Positions 1 through 10,628 of a DNA stretch of 64,000 nt are shown here, piece by piece. Each line of letters starts with the position of its first letter. Position 1 is the first letter of the stretch. The position numbers and the translations under genes are program-made. The DNA is taken from contig NZ_LABZ01000122.1 in NCBI RefSeq assembly GCF_001043955.1, positions 1 to 64,000 on the forward strand, given 5' to 3'. The notes below the pieces were generated by a model. The model was not told where the DNA came from, did not search any database, and worked only from the letters and a program-made list of their open reading frames with translations. Origin of the DNA: Methylobacterium tarhaniae. Its GTDB lineage: Bacteria > Pseudomonadota > Alphaproteobacteria > Rhizobiales > Beijerinckiaceae.

Positions 1-8
1 CCTATGTT

Positions 9-36
9 GGTTCGCCGCGGGATTTCGCGGCGAACC
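9..36 (-). terminator. Hairpin after ctaD
   Basis: A perfect 11-bp stem (GGTTCGCCGCG pairing with CGCGGCGAACC) with a 6-nt loop lies just beyond the ctaD stop codon. There is no T-run on the minus strand, so termination is inferred from position and stem strength. It could also stabilise the 3' end of the mRNA. Confidence 0.5.
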
Positions 37-45
37 GTGTTCCGT

Positions 46-1749
<1,704 letters not shown>

Positions 1750-1757
1750 TCATGAAA

Positions 1758-2630
1758 TCAGCGCGCGTCGGCGAATTTGGCGCCGCCGTCGGTGCGGGCG
1801 AACTTGGTCTTGGCCTCGGCGGTCCAGGCCTGGAAGGCCTGCTCGCTCACCACCTTCACGGTGATCGGCATGTAGGCGTGGCGCTGGCCGCACAGCTCCG
1901 AGCACTGGCCGTGATAGACGCCCTCGCGGTCGGCCTTGAACCAGAACTGGTTGAGGCGGCCGGGGATCGCGTCGATCTTGAAGCCGAAGGACGGCATCGC
2001 CCAGGAATGCATCACGTCGGCGGCGGTGACCTGGATCTTCACGATCTTGTTCACCGGCACCACCATCTCGTTGTCGGTGGCGAGCAGCTTGGGCTGGCCG
2101 GACTTCTCCTGGTCCTCGCCCTCCAGCAGGTTGGCGTCGAACTTGAAGCCGCCGACATCCTGCGGATACTCGTAGGACCAGTACCAGGCGTGGCCGATGA
2201 CCTTGACCATCAGGTCGGCCTTCGGGTCGGAGAGCTGCGTGCGCAGCACCCGGAAGGACGGGATCGCGATCGCCACCAGGATCAGCACCGGGACGATCGT
2301 CCAGGCGACCTCGAGCATCGTGTTGTGGGTGGTGCGTGACGGGGTCGGGTTCTTGCGCTCGTTGAACTTGACCACCACCGCGATCAGCAGCGCGAGCACG
2401 AACAGGACGACGACCAGCATGATCCAGTTCAGGAGGTGGTGGAAATTGTAGATTTCCGTCGCCACCTCGGTCACCGGCTGCTGCAGGTCCATCTGCCACG
2501 GCACCGGCTGGCCCACGCCCGCCGCCGCCGCGACCGTCGCGGAGCCCAGGATTCCGGTCGCTGCCAGCGCCGCGGCGCGTCCCCAGAAGCCCCGGCCCGC
2601 CGGCCGTCCTTGCGCCCTCGCCATCCCCAT
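1758..2630 (-). CDS. ctaC: Cytochrome c oxidase subunit II
   Basis: This 290-residue CuA-bearing subunit accepts electrons from cytochrome c on the periplasmic side. An N-terminal signal/TM segment is followed by two transmembrane helices (IMLVVVLFVLALLIAVVV and VAWTIVPVLILVAIAIPSF). A cupredoxin domain follows, with the CuA motif HGQCSELCGQRH and the downstream Met in RHAYM. The reading frame stays open far upstream, but the ATG at 2630 follows GAGGG at suitable spacing and gives the family's usual length, so I chose it. A second ATG two codons later is possible. The gene is first in the ctaC-ctaD pair and is transcribed divergently from the LysR gene. Confidence 0.95.
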   Translation of the reverse strand: MGMARAQGRPAGRGFWGRAAALAATGILGSATVAAAAGVGQPVPWQMDLQQPVTEVATEIYNFHHLLNWIMLVVVLFVLALLIAVVVKFNERKNPTPSRTTHNTMLEVAWTIVPVLILVAIAIPSFRVLRTQLSDPKADLMVKVIGHAWYWSYEYPQDVGGFKFDANLLEGEDQEKSGQPKLLATDNEMVVPVNKIVKIQVTAADVMHSWAMPSFGFKIDAIPGRLNQFWFKADREGVYHGQCSELCGQRHAYMPITVKVVSEQAFQAWTAEAKTKFARTDGGAKFADAR

Positions 2631-2930
2631 GGTGCCCTCGATGCTCCCCAACAGGCTGTCTGCCGGCAACGGCTGCCCGCGCGGCGGGAGCGCCGTCCCG
2701 TTTCGGCCGCGCGGTGCCGGCTCGCCGCCCTGCGGCCGGTTTCCGGCCGAGACCCGGTCGGCGTCTCTCACCACACTGTCGCCGCAAGCGCAACGGCGTT
2801 GGCGTCGCATCGGCGTCCGGAAATCGCTTGTAGGCACTGGACATTCGTCCGGAGGCTCGAATGATTCCGTAAAACAGCGCGCGATTCCGCGGCGCGACTT
2901 CGGACGGCCGGACGTGCCCCTTACCCTTCG
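2631..2930. promoter_or_regulatory. Divergent ctaC / lysR intergenic region
   Basis: This 300-bp gap between divergent genes must hold both promoters, although I could not assign -35/-10 boxes confidently. The only local structure I see is a direct repeat GATTCCG at 2863-2869 and 2883-2889. The 20-bp spacing, two helical turns, lies 60 bp upstream of the LysR start and could suit a dimeric regulator. I see no gene in this stretch. Confidence 0.3.
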
Positions 2931-3839
2931 ATGATCGACCGTCTCGAGTTCATCCTGGCGCTGGCCCGCGAGCAGCATTTCGGCCGCGCCGCCCAGGCCT
3001 GCGGGGTGTCGCAGCAGACCCTCTCGGCGGGGGTCAAGCAGCTCGAGGAGCGCCTCGGTGTGCTCCTGGTGCAACGCGGCTCGCGCTTCCAGGGCTTCAC
3101 CCCGGAAGGCGAGCGGGTGCTCGACTGGGCGCGACGCATCGTCGGGGATGTCCGGGCGATGCGCCAGGAGGTGGCGACCCTGCGCCGCGGCCTGTCGGGC
3201 ACGCTGCGGATGGCGGCGGTGCCGACCGCGACCCCGATGGTCGCCGCGCTCACGACGCCGTTCCGCGCCCGTCACCCGGCGGTACGGTTCTCGGTGCAGT
3301 CCTCGACCTCGCACGAGATCGGCCGGCAGATCGCCAATCTCGAGCTCGATGCCGGGCTGACCTACCTGGAGGACGAGCCCCTCGGCCGCGTCACGGCGCT
3401 TCCGCTCTACCGCGAGCACTACCGGCTGCTCACCGCCGCCGACGGGATCTATGGCGGGCGCGACAGCGTCACCTGGGCCGAGGTCGGGCGCATCCCACTC
3501 TGCCTGCTGACCCCGGCGATGCAGAACCGCCGCATCATCGACCGCCACCTGCGCGCCGCGGGCGCCGAGCCGGCCCCGCTCCTCGAATCGAACTCGATGA
3601 TCGTGCTCGTCACCCATGTGCGCACCGCCAAGTGGGCGAGCATCATGCCGGCGGCCCTCGCCGAGACCTTCCGCCTCACCGAGCGGGTGCGGGCGGTGCC
3701 GATCACCGACCCGGATGTCAGCCACACGATCGGCCTCATCGTGCCCGAGCGCGACCCGATGACCCCGCTCGTCGCCGCCTTCCTCTCCGAGGCGCGGGCG
3801 ATCGCGCCCGAATTGGCGGCGGAGGTGGCGGCGCTTTGA
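2931..3839 (+). CDS. LysR-family regulator next to the formate dehydrogenase operon
   Basis: This 302-residue LysR-type regulator has an N-terminal winged helix-turn-helix at about residues 1-60 (LAREQHFGRAAQACGVSQQT) and a periplasmic-binding-like effector domain from about 90 to 295. Its gene is co-directional with, and 0.6 kb upstream of, fdsG. In other proteobacteria a LysR protein in this position (FdsR) controls the formate dehydrogenase operon, so that role is likely here but inferred. The start follows no clear Shine-Dalgarno sequence, though the protein begins like typical family members. It is divergent from ctaC, and control of that gene is a less likely alternative. Confidence 0.85.
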   Translation: MIDRLEFILALAREQHFGRAAQACGVSQQTLSAGVKQLEERLGVLLVQRGSRFQGFTPEGERVLDWARRIVGDVRAMRQEVATLRRGLSGTLRMAAVPTATPMVAALTTPFRARHPAVRFSVQSSTSHEIGRQIANLELDAGLTYLEDEPLGRVTALPLYREHYRLLTAADGIYGGRDSVTWAEVGRIPLCLLTPAMQNRRIIDRHLRAAGAEPAPLLESNSMIVLVTHVRTAKWASIMPAALAETFRLTERVRAVPITDPDVSHTIGLIVPERDPMTPLVAAFLSEARAIAPELAAEVAAL

Positions 3840-3851
3840 GCATTCGGGCCG

Positions 3852-4124
3852 GTGCAGGGGACCATGGCCGCCACCGAGACGGCGGGCCGGTCGACGACCG
3901 TCGCGGCCGCTGCCGAGGAAGCCGCCGTCAACGTCGACACCGTGGCGGCGGCCGCCGAGGAACTCGGTGCGTCGGTGTACGAGATGGCCAGCCAGGGGCA
4001 GAGCTCGGCCGGGCTCGCCCAAGCCGCCGTCGCGGAGGTGAACGAGACCAGGCAGCCGGAGCCATCCGTGTTTCGGGGTTTTCGGGCTCTGCCGCCTGGC
4101 TCCTGGACGAAGACCGGTGGTTAA
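3852..4124 (+). pseudogene. Remnant of a methyl-accepting chemotaxis protein
   Basis: The frame encodes [16 protein letters not shown], then [18 protein letters not shown] and a short Ala/Val stretch. This matches the linker just before the signalling coiled coil of chemoreceptors, and the intact receptor at 22916-24997 carries [18 protein letters not shown]. Similarity runs only from about 3865 to 4050 and then dissolves into unrelated sequence. The TM, HAMP and signalling-tip regions are absent. I infer a gene-decay fragment left between the LysR gene and fds. It could still be translated as a 90-residue peptide but is very unlikely to work as a receptor. Confidence 0.6.
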
Positions 4125-4467
4125 GTTTCCAGGCGGGCGATCGGTCCGATCGGGACCTTATGATCCTTCGACGTGGACAGCGATTACGGCGTGATCGGAC
4201 TCTGCGTCATCCGCAAGCTCAGCGGCAAAATCGATGATGGGCCTGTGGAAAGGGTGCAGGGGCAACCGGGTTTGCGCGGGGTGATCGTCAACCCGATCGC
4301 CCTTCGGGGACTTTGGTCGCAGGCGCGTCACTCACGCTGCCTTTCTCCCCTGTGCAGGCCCGTTTCAACAAAAATTCCTTGTCGCATCACCGAACCGCGC
4401 GATTGATCCGGCCTCCCGGACCGGCGAGGTTGAACATTAGAGCGATAACGATCTGGGTTGGAAACCG
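4125..4467. other. Gene-free stretch upstream of fdsG
   Basis: No coding sequence is recognisable in these roughly 340 bp, which are less GC-rich than their surroundings. The region should contain the fds promoter, but I could not identify a convincing -35/-10 pair. The fdsG start has only a weak GGA-type ribosome site. Confidence 0.4.
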
Positions 4468-4965
4468 ATGTCGGGCCGAGACCTTGGCCGAGGAGCCGCG
4501 CACGAACCCTGGGACGCCGAGCGGGCGGCCGGGATCATCGCCGGCCATGCCCACCGCGAGGGGGCGACCCTGCCGATCCTGCACGCGCTGCAGGAGGCCT
4601 TCGGCTACGTCGATGCCGCTTCGGTGCCGCTGATCGCCGAGGCGCTGAACCTGTCGCGGGCGGAAGTCCACGGCTGCCTCACCTTCTACCACGATTTCCG
4701 CAAGGAGCCGGCGGGCCGCCACACCGTGAAGCTGTGCCGGGCCGAGGCCTGCCAGGCGATGGGCGCCGACGCGCTGCACGAGGACGTGCTGCGCCGCTAC
4801 GACGTCTCCTGGCACGGCACCACCCGGGACGGGCAGGTGACGGTCGAGCCGGTCTTCTGCCTCGGGCTCTGCGCCTGCGGCCCTGCCGCCCTGGTCGATG
4901 GCGAGCCGGTCGGCCGCCTCGACCTCGACACCCTGGCGGGTGCGCTGACGGAGCGGGCCGCGTGA
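4468..4965 (+). CDS. fdsG: NAD-dependent formate dehydrogenase, gamma subunit (NuoE-like)
   Basis: This 165-residue thioredoxin-fold [2Fe-2S] protein is homologous to NuoE. It forms the small part of the diaphorase half of the cytosolic FdsABG complex. The four cluster cysteines fall in LCRAEACQ and in FCLGLCACGP, the usual spacing for this family. The stop codon overlaps the GTG start of fdsB by 4 bp, showing translational coupling. In Methylobacterium this complex corresponds to the molybdenum-type FDH2 enzyme. Family identity is clear from sequence, and the name follows from the operon. Confidence 0.93.
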   Translation: MSGRDLGRGAAHEPWDAERAAGIIAGHAHREGATLPILHALQEAFGYVDAASVPLIAEALNLSRAEVHGCLTFYHDFRKEPAGRHTVKLCRAEACQAMGADALHEDVLRRYDVSWHGTTRDGQVTVEPVFCLGLCACGPAALVDGEPVGRLDLDTLAGALTERAA

Positions 4966-6524
4966 GCATCACGATCTATCTCCCGAAGGATGCCGCGAGC
5001 CTCGCGCTCGGCGCCGACCGCGTCGCCAGGGCGCTGACCCGCGCCGCCACGGCCCGCGGCCTCGACCTGAATCTGGTCCGCACCGGCTCGCGCGGCATGC
5101 TGTGGCTGGAGCCGCTTCTGGAAGTCGAGACGCCGGAGGGGCGCATCGCCTATGGGCCGGTGCGGCCGGGCGACATCGAATCCCTGCTCGATGCCGGTCT
5201 GACGCAAGGCGGCGCGCATCGCCTGCGGATCGGCCGGCCGGAGGACCAGTCCTATTTCGCCCGCCAGCAGCGCCTGACCTTCGGCCGCTGCGGCGTGATC
5301 GATCCGGCCTCGGTCGAGGATTACCGGGGCCATGGCGGCTATCGCGGCCTCGAAGCGGCGCTCAAGGCCGGGCCCGCCGGCACCGTCGAGGCGGTGAAGG
5401 CCTCGGGGCTCCGCGGCCGGGGTGGTGCCGGCTTCCCCACCGGCATCAAGTGGAACACGGTGATGCTGGCGCAAGCGCCGCAGAAATACGTGGTCTGCAA
5501 CGCCGACGAGGGCGATTCCGGCACCTTCGCCGACCGGATGCTGATGGAGGGCGATCCCCTCACGCTGATCGAGGGCATGACCATCGCGGCGGTCGCGGTG
5601 GGCGCCACTCGCGGCTACATCTATTGCCGCTCCGAGTATCCCCATGCCTTCGCGGCGCTGGAAACCGCGATCGGCGCCGCCGAGCGGGCCGGTTACCTCG
5701 GCGCGGACGTGATGGGCTCCGGCCACGCCTTCCATCTCGAAGTGCGGCTGGGTGCCGGCGCCTATATCTGCGGCGAGGAGACCTCGCTGCTGGAGAGCCT
5801 GGAGGGCAAGCGCGGCATCGTGCGGGCCAAGCCCCCGATCCCGGCCCTCAAGGGCCTGTTCGGGCAGCCGACGCTCGTCAACAACGTGCTCTCCTTCGCC
5901 GCCGTCCCGTGGATCCTGGAGCATGGCGGCCCGGCTTACGCGGCTTATGGCATGGGCCGCTCGCTCGGCACCCTGCCGATCCAGCTCGCCGGCAACGTCA
6001 AGCGCGGCGGCCTGATCGAGACCGCCTTCGGGCTGACGCTCCGCGAAGTCATCGAGGATTTCGGCGGCGGCACCGCCTCAGGGAGGCCGTTGCGGGCGGT
6101 GCAGGTCGGCGGGCCGCTCGGGGCCTACTTCCCCGAAGCCCTCCTCGATACACCCCTCGACTACGAGGCCTTCGCGGCCAAGAAGGGCTTGCTCGGCCAC
6201 GGCGGCATCGTGGTGTTCGACGACACCGTGGACCTCGCCCGCCAGGCCCGCTTCGCCTTCGAGTTCTGCGCCGCCGAGTCCTGCGGCAAGTGCACGCCGT
6301 GCCGGATCGGCGCTGTGCGCGGCATGGAGACGATCGACAAGGTGCTCGCCGGCGAATCGCCCCGCGAGAACCTCGCCCTCGTCACCGACCTCTGCGAGGT
6401 CATGACCGACGGTTCGCTCTGCGCCATGGGCGGGCTCACGCCCGTACCCGTGATGAGCGCGCTCACCCATTTCCCGGAAGATTTTTCCGGCCGCGGCGCC
6501 AAGCTGCCGCTGGCCGCCGAGTGA
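4962..6524 (+). CDS. fdsB: NAD-dependent formate dehydrogenase, beta subunit (NuoF-like)
   Basis: This 520-residue FMN- and NAD-binding flavoprotein hands electrons from formate to NAD+. It carries an N-terminal thioredoxin-like domain (about 1-110) and the NuoF core. Visible motifs are the glycine-rich GRGGAGFPTGIKW for FMN/NADH and the [4Fe-4S] motif ESCGKCTPCRIG near the C-terminus. The reading frame is open further upstream, but the GTG at 4962 overlaps the fdsG stop in the manner of coupled genes and gives the expected N-terminus. The fdsA start follows 11 bp after the stop codon. Confidence 0.93.
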   Translation: MSITIYLPKDAASLALGADRVARALTRAATARGLDLNLVRTGSRGMLWLEPLLEVETPEGRIAYGPVRPGDIESLLDAGLTQGGAHRLRIGRPEDQSYFARQQRLTFGRCGVIDPASVEDYRGHGGYRGLEAALKAGPAGTVEAVKASGLRGRGGAGFPTGIKWNTVMLAQAPQKYVVCNADEGDSGTFADRMLMEGDPLTLIEGMTIAAVAVGATRGYIYCRSEYPHAFAALETAIGAAERAGYLGADVMGSGHAFHLEVRLGAGAYICGEETSLLESLEGKRGIVRAKPPIPALKGLFGQPTLVNNVLSFAAVPWILEHGGPAYAAYGMGRSLGTLPIQLAGNVKRGGLIETAFGLTLREVIEDFGGGTASGRPLRAVQVGGPLGAYFPEALLDTPLDYEAFAAKKGLLGHGGIVVFDDTVDLARQARFAFEFCAAESCGKCTPCRIGAVRGMETIDKVLAGESPRENLALVTDLCEVMTDGSLCAMGGLTPVPVMSALTHFPEDFSGRGAKLPLAAE

Positions 6525-6535
6525 GGACGCGTCCG

Positions 6536-9397
6536 ATGGCCCTCATCAAGGAAATCGACTACGGCACCCCGATCCGCGTCTCCGACCAGAGCGTGACGCT
6601 GACGATCGACGGCCAGAGCGTGACGGTGCCCGCCGGCACCTCGGTGATGGCGGCGGCGATGCACGCGGGCACCCAGATCCCGAAGCTCTGCGCCACCGAT
6701 TCGCTCGAGCCCTTCGGCTCCTGCCGCCTCTGCCTCGTCGAGATCGACGGGCGACGCGGCACGCCGGCTTCCTGCACGACGCCGGCCGAGAACGGCATGG
6801 TGGTGCACACGCAGAGCGACAAGCTCGCGCGCCTGCGCAAGGGGGTGATGGAGCTCTACATCTCCGACCACCCGCTCGACTGCCTGACCTGCTCGGCCAA
6901 CGGCGATTGCGAGTTGCAGACGCAGGCCGGCACGGTGGGCCTGCGCGAGGTGCGCTACGGCTATGACGGGGCGAACCACGTCTCGAAGAATTCCGAGCTC
7001 TATCTGCCGAAGGACGAGTCGAACCCGTACTTCGCCTACGACCCGTCGAAGTGCATCGTCTGCAACCGCTGCGTCCGGGCCTGCGAGGAGGTGCAGGGCA
7101 CCTTCGCGCTGACCATCTCCGGCCGCGGCTTCGATTCGCGGGTGGCGGCTGGGCCGACCGACTTCTTCAATTCCGAGTGCGTCTCCTGCGGGGCCTGCGT
7201 GCAGGCCTGCCCGACGGCGACGCTCCAGGAGAAGTCCGTCATCGAAATGGGCCAGCCGGAGCATTCCAAGGTCACGACCTGCGCCTATTGCGGCGTCGGC
7301 TGCGCCTTCAAGGCCGAGATGCAGGGCGACCGGATCGTCCGCATGGTGCCCTATAAGGACGGCAAGGCCAACGAGGGCCATTCCTGCGTCAAGGGCCGCT
7401 TCGCCTACGGCTACGCCACCCACAAGGATCGCATCACCAAGCCGATGGTGCGTGACAAGATCACCGATCCCTGGCGCGAGGTGTCCTGGGAGGAGGCGAT
7501 CCAGCACGCGGCCTCGGCCTTCAAGCGCATCCAGGCCCAGTACGGCAAGGACTCGATCGGCGGCATCACCTCGTCGCGCTGCACCAACGAGGAAGCCTAC
7601 CTCGTCCAGAAGCTGGTCCGCGCCGGCTTCGGCAACAACAACGTCGATACCTGCGCCCGCGTCTGCCACTCGCCGACCGGCTACGGCCTGATGTCGACGC
7701 TGGGCACCTCGGCCGGCACCCAGGACTTCAAGTCGGTCGAAGATTCCGACGTGATCCTGGTGATCGGCGCCAACCCGACCGACGGCCACCCGGTCTTCGG
7801 CTCGCGGATGAAGAAGCGCCTGCGCCAGGGCGCCAAGCTGATCGTGATCGACCCGCGGCGGATCGACCTCGTCAAGTCGCCCCATATCCGGTCGACGCAC
7901 CACCTGCCCGTCAAGCCCGGCGCCAACGTGGCGATGGTCAACGCGCTCGCCCACACCATCGTGACGGAAGGCCTGATCGACGAGGCCTATGTCCGCGAGC
8001 GCTGCGACCTGAAGGATTTCGAGATCTGGGCCCGCTTCATCGCCGACGAGCGCCACGCTCCGGAAGCGGTGCAGGAGCTGACCGGCTGCGACCCGGCCGA
8101 GGTGCGGGCGGCCGCCCGGCTCTATGCCACCGGCGGCGCGGCGGCGATCTATTACGGCCTCGGCGTGACCGAGCACAGCCAGGGCTCGACCATGGTGATG
8201 GGCATGGCGAACCTCGCCATGGCCACCGGCAATATCGGCAAGCCGGGGGCGGGCGTGAACCCGCTGCGGGGCCAGAACAACGTCCAGGGCTCCTGCGACA
8301 TGGGCTCGTTCCCGCACGAGCTGACCGGCTACCGCCACGTCTCGGACGACGCGACCCGCGAGACCTTCGAGGCCCTTTGGGGCGCCTCGCTGTCGCCGAA
8401 TCCGGGCCTGCGCATCACCAACATGCTGGACGAGGCCGTCGCCGGCACGTTCAAGGGCCTGTACATCCAGGGCGAGGACATCGCCCAGTCCGATCCCGAC
8501 ACGCACCACGTCACCGCGGGCTTACGGGCGATGGAGTGCATCGTCGTCCAGGACCTGTTCCTGAACGAGACGGCGAAATACGCTCACGTCTTCCTGCCGG
8601 GCGCCTCGTTCCTGGAGAAGGACGGCACCTTCACCAATGCCGAGCGGCGGATCAGCCGGGTGCGCCAGGTGATGCCGCCGATGGGCGGCTACGGCGACTG
8701 GGAGGGCACGGTGCTGCTCTCCAACGCGCTGGGCTACCCGATGAACTACGCGCATCCGTCCGAGATCATGGACGAGATCGCGTCCCTGACCCCGAGTTTC
8801 GCCGGCGTCTCCTACGCCAAGCTGGACGAACTCGGCTCGATCCAGTGGCCCTGCAACGACAAGGCGCCGCAGGGCACCCCGATGATGCATGTCGACCGCT
8901 TCGTGCGGGGCTTGGGCCGGTTCATGCTCACCGAGTTCGTGCCCTCCGACGAGCGGACCACCCGCAAGTTCCCGCTGGTCCTCACCACCGGCCGGATCCT
9001 GTCGCAGTACAATGTCGGGGCGCAGACGCGGCGGACGGCCAACTCGCTGTGGCATCCGGAGGACGTGCTGGAGATCCATCCCTTCGATGCCGAGAGCCGC
9101 GGCATCGTCGACGGCGACCTCGTCAGCCTGGAGAGCCGGTCCGGCGACATCGCCCTCAAGGCGCGGGTCACCGAGCGGATGCAGCCGGGGGTGGTCTACA
9201 CCACCTTCCACCACGCCAAGACCGGCGCCAACGTCATCACCACCGACTACTCGGACTGGGCGACCAACTGCCCCGAGTACAAGGTGACGGCGGTGCAGGT
9301 TCGGCGTACCAACCGGCCGTCCGATTGGCAGGCCCGGTTCTATGAGGAAGACATCTCTCTCACCCGCATCGCCCAAACCCTCGATGCCGCCGAGTAG
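6536..9397 (+). CDS. fdsA: NAD-dependent formate dehydrogenase, alpha (molybdopterin) subunit
   Basis: This 953-residue subunit oxidises formate to CO2 at a bis-MGD molybdenum (or tungsten) centre. The N-terminus holds a [2Fe-2S] ferredoxin domain (Cys52, 63, 66, 80) and a His/Cys [4Fe-4S] site (His112, Cys116, 119, 125). Two ferredoxin-type clusters follow (Cys173-183 and Cys215-225), then the FdhF-like cluster (Cys249, 252, 256, 284). The active-site Cys377-His378 pair lies in CARVCHSPT. A cysteine rather than selenocysteine is encoded. The MopB catalytic core and C-terminal cofactor-binding domain (from about 830) complete a full-length protein. The ATG at 6536 was chosen because it restores the ferredoxin domain start. 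Confidence 0.95.
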   Translation: MALIKEIDYGTPIRVSDQSVTLTIDGQSVTVPAGTSVMAAAMHAGTQIPKLCATDSLEPFGSCRLCLVEIDGRRGTPASCTTPAENGMVVHTQSDKLARLRKGVMELYISDHPLDCLTCSANGDCELQTQAGTVGLREVRYGYDGANHVSKNSELYLPKDESNPYFAYDPSKCIVCNRCVRACEEVQGTFALTISGRGFDSRVAAGPTDFFNSECVSCGACVQACPTATLQEKSVIEMGQPEHSKVTTCAYCGVGCAFKAEMQGDRIVRMVPYKDGKANEGHSCVKGRFAYGYATHKDRITKPMVRDKITDPWREVSWEEAIQHAASAFKRIQAQYGKDSIGGITSSRCTNEEAYLVQKLVRAGFGNNNVDTCARVCHSPTGYGLMSTLGTSAGTQDFKSVEDSDVILVIGANPTDGHPVFGSRMKKRLRQGAKLIVIDPRRIDLVKSPHIRSTHHLPVKPGANVAMVNALAHTIVTEGLIDEAYVRERCDLKDFEIWARFIADERHAPEAVQELTGCDPAEVRAAARLYATGGAAAIYYGLGVTEHSQGSTMVMGMANLAMATGNIGKPGAGVNPLRGQNNVQGSCDMGSFPHELTGYRHVSDDATRETFEALWGASLSPNPGLRITNMLDEAVAGTFKGLYIQGEDIAQSDPDTHHVTAGLRAMECIVVQDLFLNETAKYAHVFLPGASFLEKDGTFTNAERRISRVRQVMPPMGGYGDWEGTVLLSNALGYPMNYAHPSEIMDEIASLTPSFAGVSYAKLDELGSIQWPCNDKAPQGTPMMHVDRFVRGLGRFMLTEFVPSDERTTRKFPLVLTTGRILSQYNVGAQTRRTANSLWHPEDVLEIHPFDAESRGIVDGDLVSLESRSGDIALKARVTERMQPGVVYTTFHHAKTGANVITTDYSDWATNCPEYKVTAVQVRRTNRPSDWQARFYEEDISLTRIAQTLDAAE

Positions 9398-10205
9398 CGG
9401 CGTCGCGACGAGCCAGGCCCTCCCGATCCGGACCGTCGCCTACGGGCGCGGCGAGGAGCGGGAGGGGACTCGCCCGCTCGCCGTCGAGATGCCGGTGAAC
9501 GTCGTCTACGGCGACGTGCCCTACGCGGTCATGATGACGACGCCGGCGGATCTCGAGGATTTCGCCTACGGCTTCAGCCTGACCGAAGGAATCGTGGCCG
9601 GTGCGGAGGAGATCCGCGGCGCCGTGGTCGAGGCCGGGGAAGGGGGCTTGCGCCTCGTCGTCGACCTCGCCCCGGGCCGGCTGCGCGAGCACCTCGCCCG
9701 CAAGCGGGCTTTGTCGGGCCGGACCGGCTGCGGCGTCTGCGGCATCGACGACCTGAAGGACATCCCGAAGGCCGAGCGGCGCGCCGCAGACGGCGTCACG
9801 GTCTCTCTCTCGGCGGTCGAGCGGGCCTTGCGGGCGCTCGACGACCTCCAGGTGCTCGGCCGCGAGACCCGCGCCGTGCACGCCGCCGCCTGGGCCGACC
9901 GCGACGGGACCGTCGCGATGGTGCGCGAGGATGTCGGACGCCACAACGCCCTCGACAAGCTGATCGGCGCGCTCCTGCGGGCCGGCATCCGTCCCGAGGA
10001 TGGCTTCCTCGTCATCACCAGCCGCTGCTCGTTCGAGATGGTCGAGAAGGCCGCGAGCTTCGGCGCGGCCGTGCTGGTGGCGATCTCGGCCCCGACCTCG
10101 CTGGCGGTCGAGCGTGCCGCCCGCCACGGCCTGACCCTGGCGGCGATCGCCCGCCGCGACACCGTCACCCTGTTCACCGCGCCCGAGCGCCTGACCGTTC
10201 CGTGA
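9384..10205 (+). CDS. fdhD: Formate dehydrogenase sulfurtransferase FdhD
   Basis: This 273-residue protein is needed to sulfurate the Mo-bis-MGD cofactor before insertion into the alpha subunit. The essential CxxC appears in RTGCGVCGID, and conserved blocks DLEDFAYGFSLTEGI and REDVGRHNALDKLIG are present. An ATG at 9342 would also work, but it forces a 56-bp overlap with fdsA. The ATG at 9384 overlaps by only 14 bp and fits the family start better. The gene lies between the fdsA and fdsD genes, as in other fds operons. Confidence 0.93.
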   Translation: MPPSSGVATSQALPIRTVAYGRGEEREGTRPLAVEMPVNVVYGDVPYAVMMTTPADLEDFAYGFSLTEGIVAGAEEIRGAVVEAGEGGLRLVVDLAPGRLREHLARKRALSGRTGCGVCGIDDLKDIPKAERRAADGVTVSLSAVERALRALDDLQVLGRETRAVHAAAWADRDGTVAMVREDVGRHNALDKLIGALLRAGIRPEDGFLVITSRCSFEMVEKAASFGAAVLVAISAPTSLAVERAARHGLTLAAIARRDTVTLFTAPERLTVP

Positions 10206-10215
10206 GTGATTTTCC

Positions 10216-10506
10216 ATGAGCGCCGTCGATCCCAGCGAGAAGCTCGTCCGCATGGCGAACCAGATCGCCGCCTTCTTCCGCTCCTATCCGGAGGACGAGG
10301 CGGTGGCGGGCATCCACAAGCACATCGTGGCGTTCTGGACCCCGCGCATGCGCGACCAGCTCGTCTCTTACTGCCGGGAGGCCGATCACGGCCTCGACCC
10401 GCTGGCACTGACCGCTCTCCAGATCACCCCGAAGGCGCGCAGCCCGATTCCCGACGCGGTGACGGATCCGCACGAGCAGGGGCTGGGAGCGAGCGACGCG
10501 GGGTGA
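10216..10506 (+). CDS. fdsD: Formate dehydrogenase delta subunit FdsD
   Basis: This small 96-residue protein carries the family core KLVRMANQIAAFFRS and AVAGIHKHIVAFWTPRMR. It is the last gene of the fds operon, 10 bp after fdhD. FdsD proteins are required for an active enzyme and are thought to help cofactor maturation together with the FdhD-like protein. The C-terminal 15-20 residues look non-conserved. Identification rests on both sequence and position. Confidence 0.9.
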   Translation: MSAVDPSEKLVRMANQIAAFFRSYPEDEAVAGIHKHIVAFWTPRMRDQLVSYCREADHGLDPLALTALQITPKARSPIPDAVTDPHEQGLGASDAG

Positions 10507-10628
10507 GGCGGGTCGCCCAGCAGTCTTGCAGGCAGGGATGACCTATGGTCATCTGACGGTGTGATCGAGCGGAAAGGGCCAGGGCGACGCGCTCTGTAAC
10601 AGCACGGTCCGGGGAAGGAGCAGATGAC

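Noticed and set aside
2631-4022. Upstream extension of the ctaC frame (total 754 residues)
   Set aside because: The extension is antisense to the LysR gene, has no domain, and the ATG at 2630 has a proper ribosome site.
6536-9397. Possible selenocysteine formate dehydrogenase
   Set aside because: The catalytic position is a TGC cysteine codon and no in-frame TGA is present.
4962-9397. Possible frameshifts in fdsB or fdsA
   Set aside because: Overlaps and short gaps between fds genes match coupled translation, and every domain is intact in a single frame.
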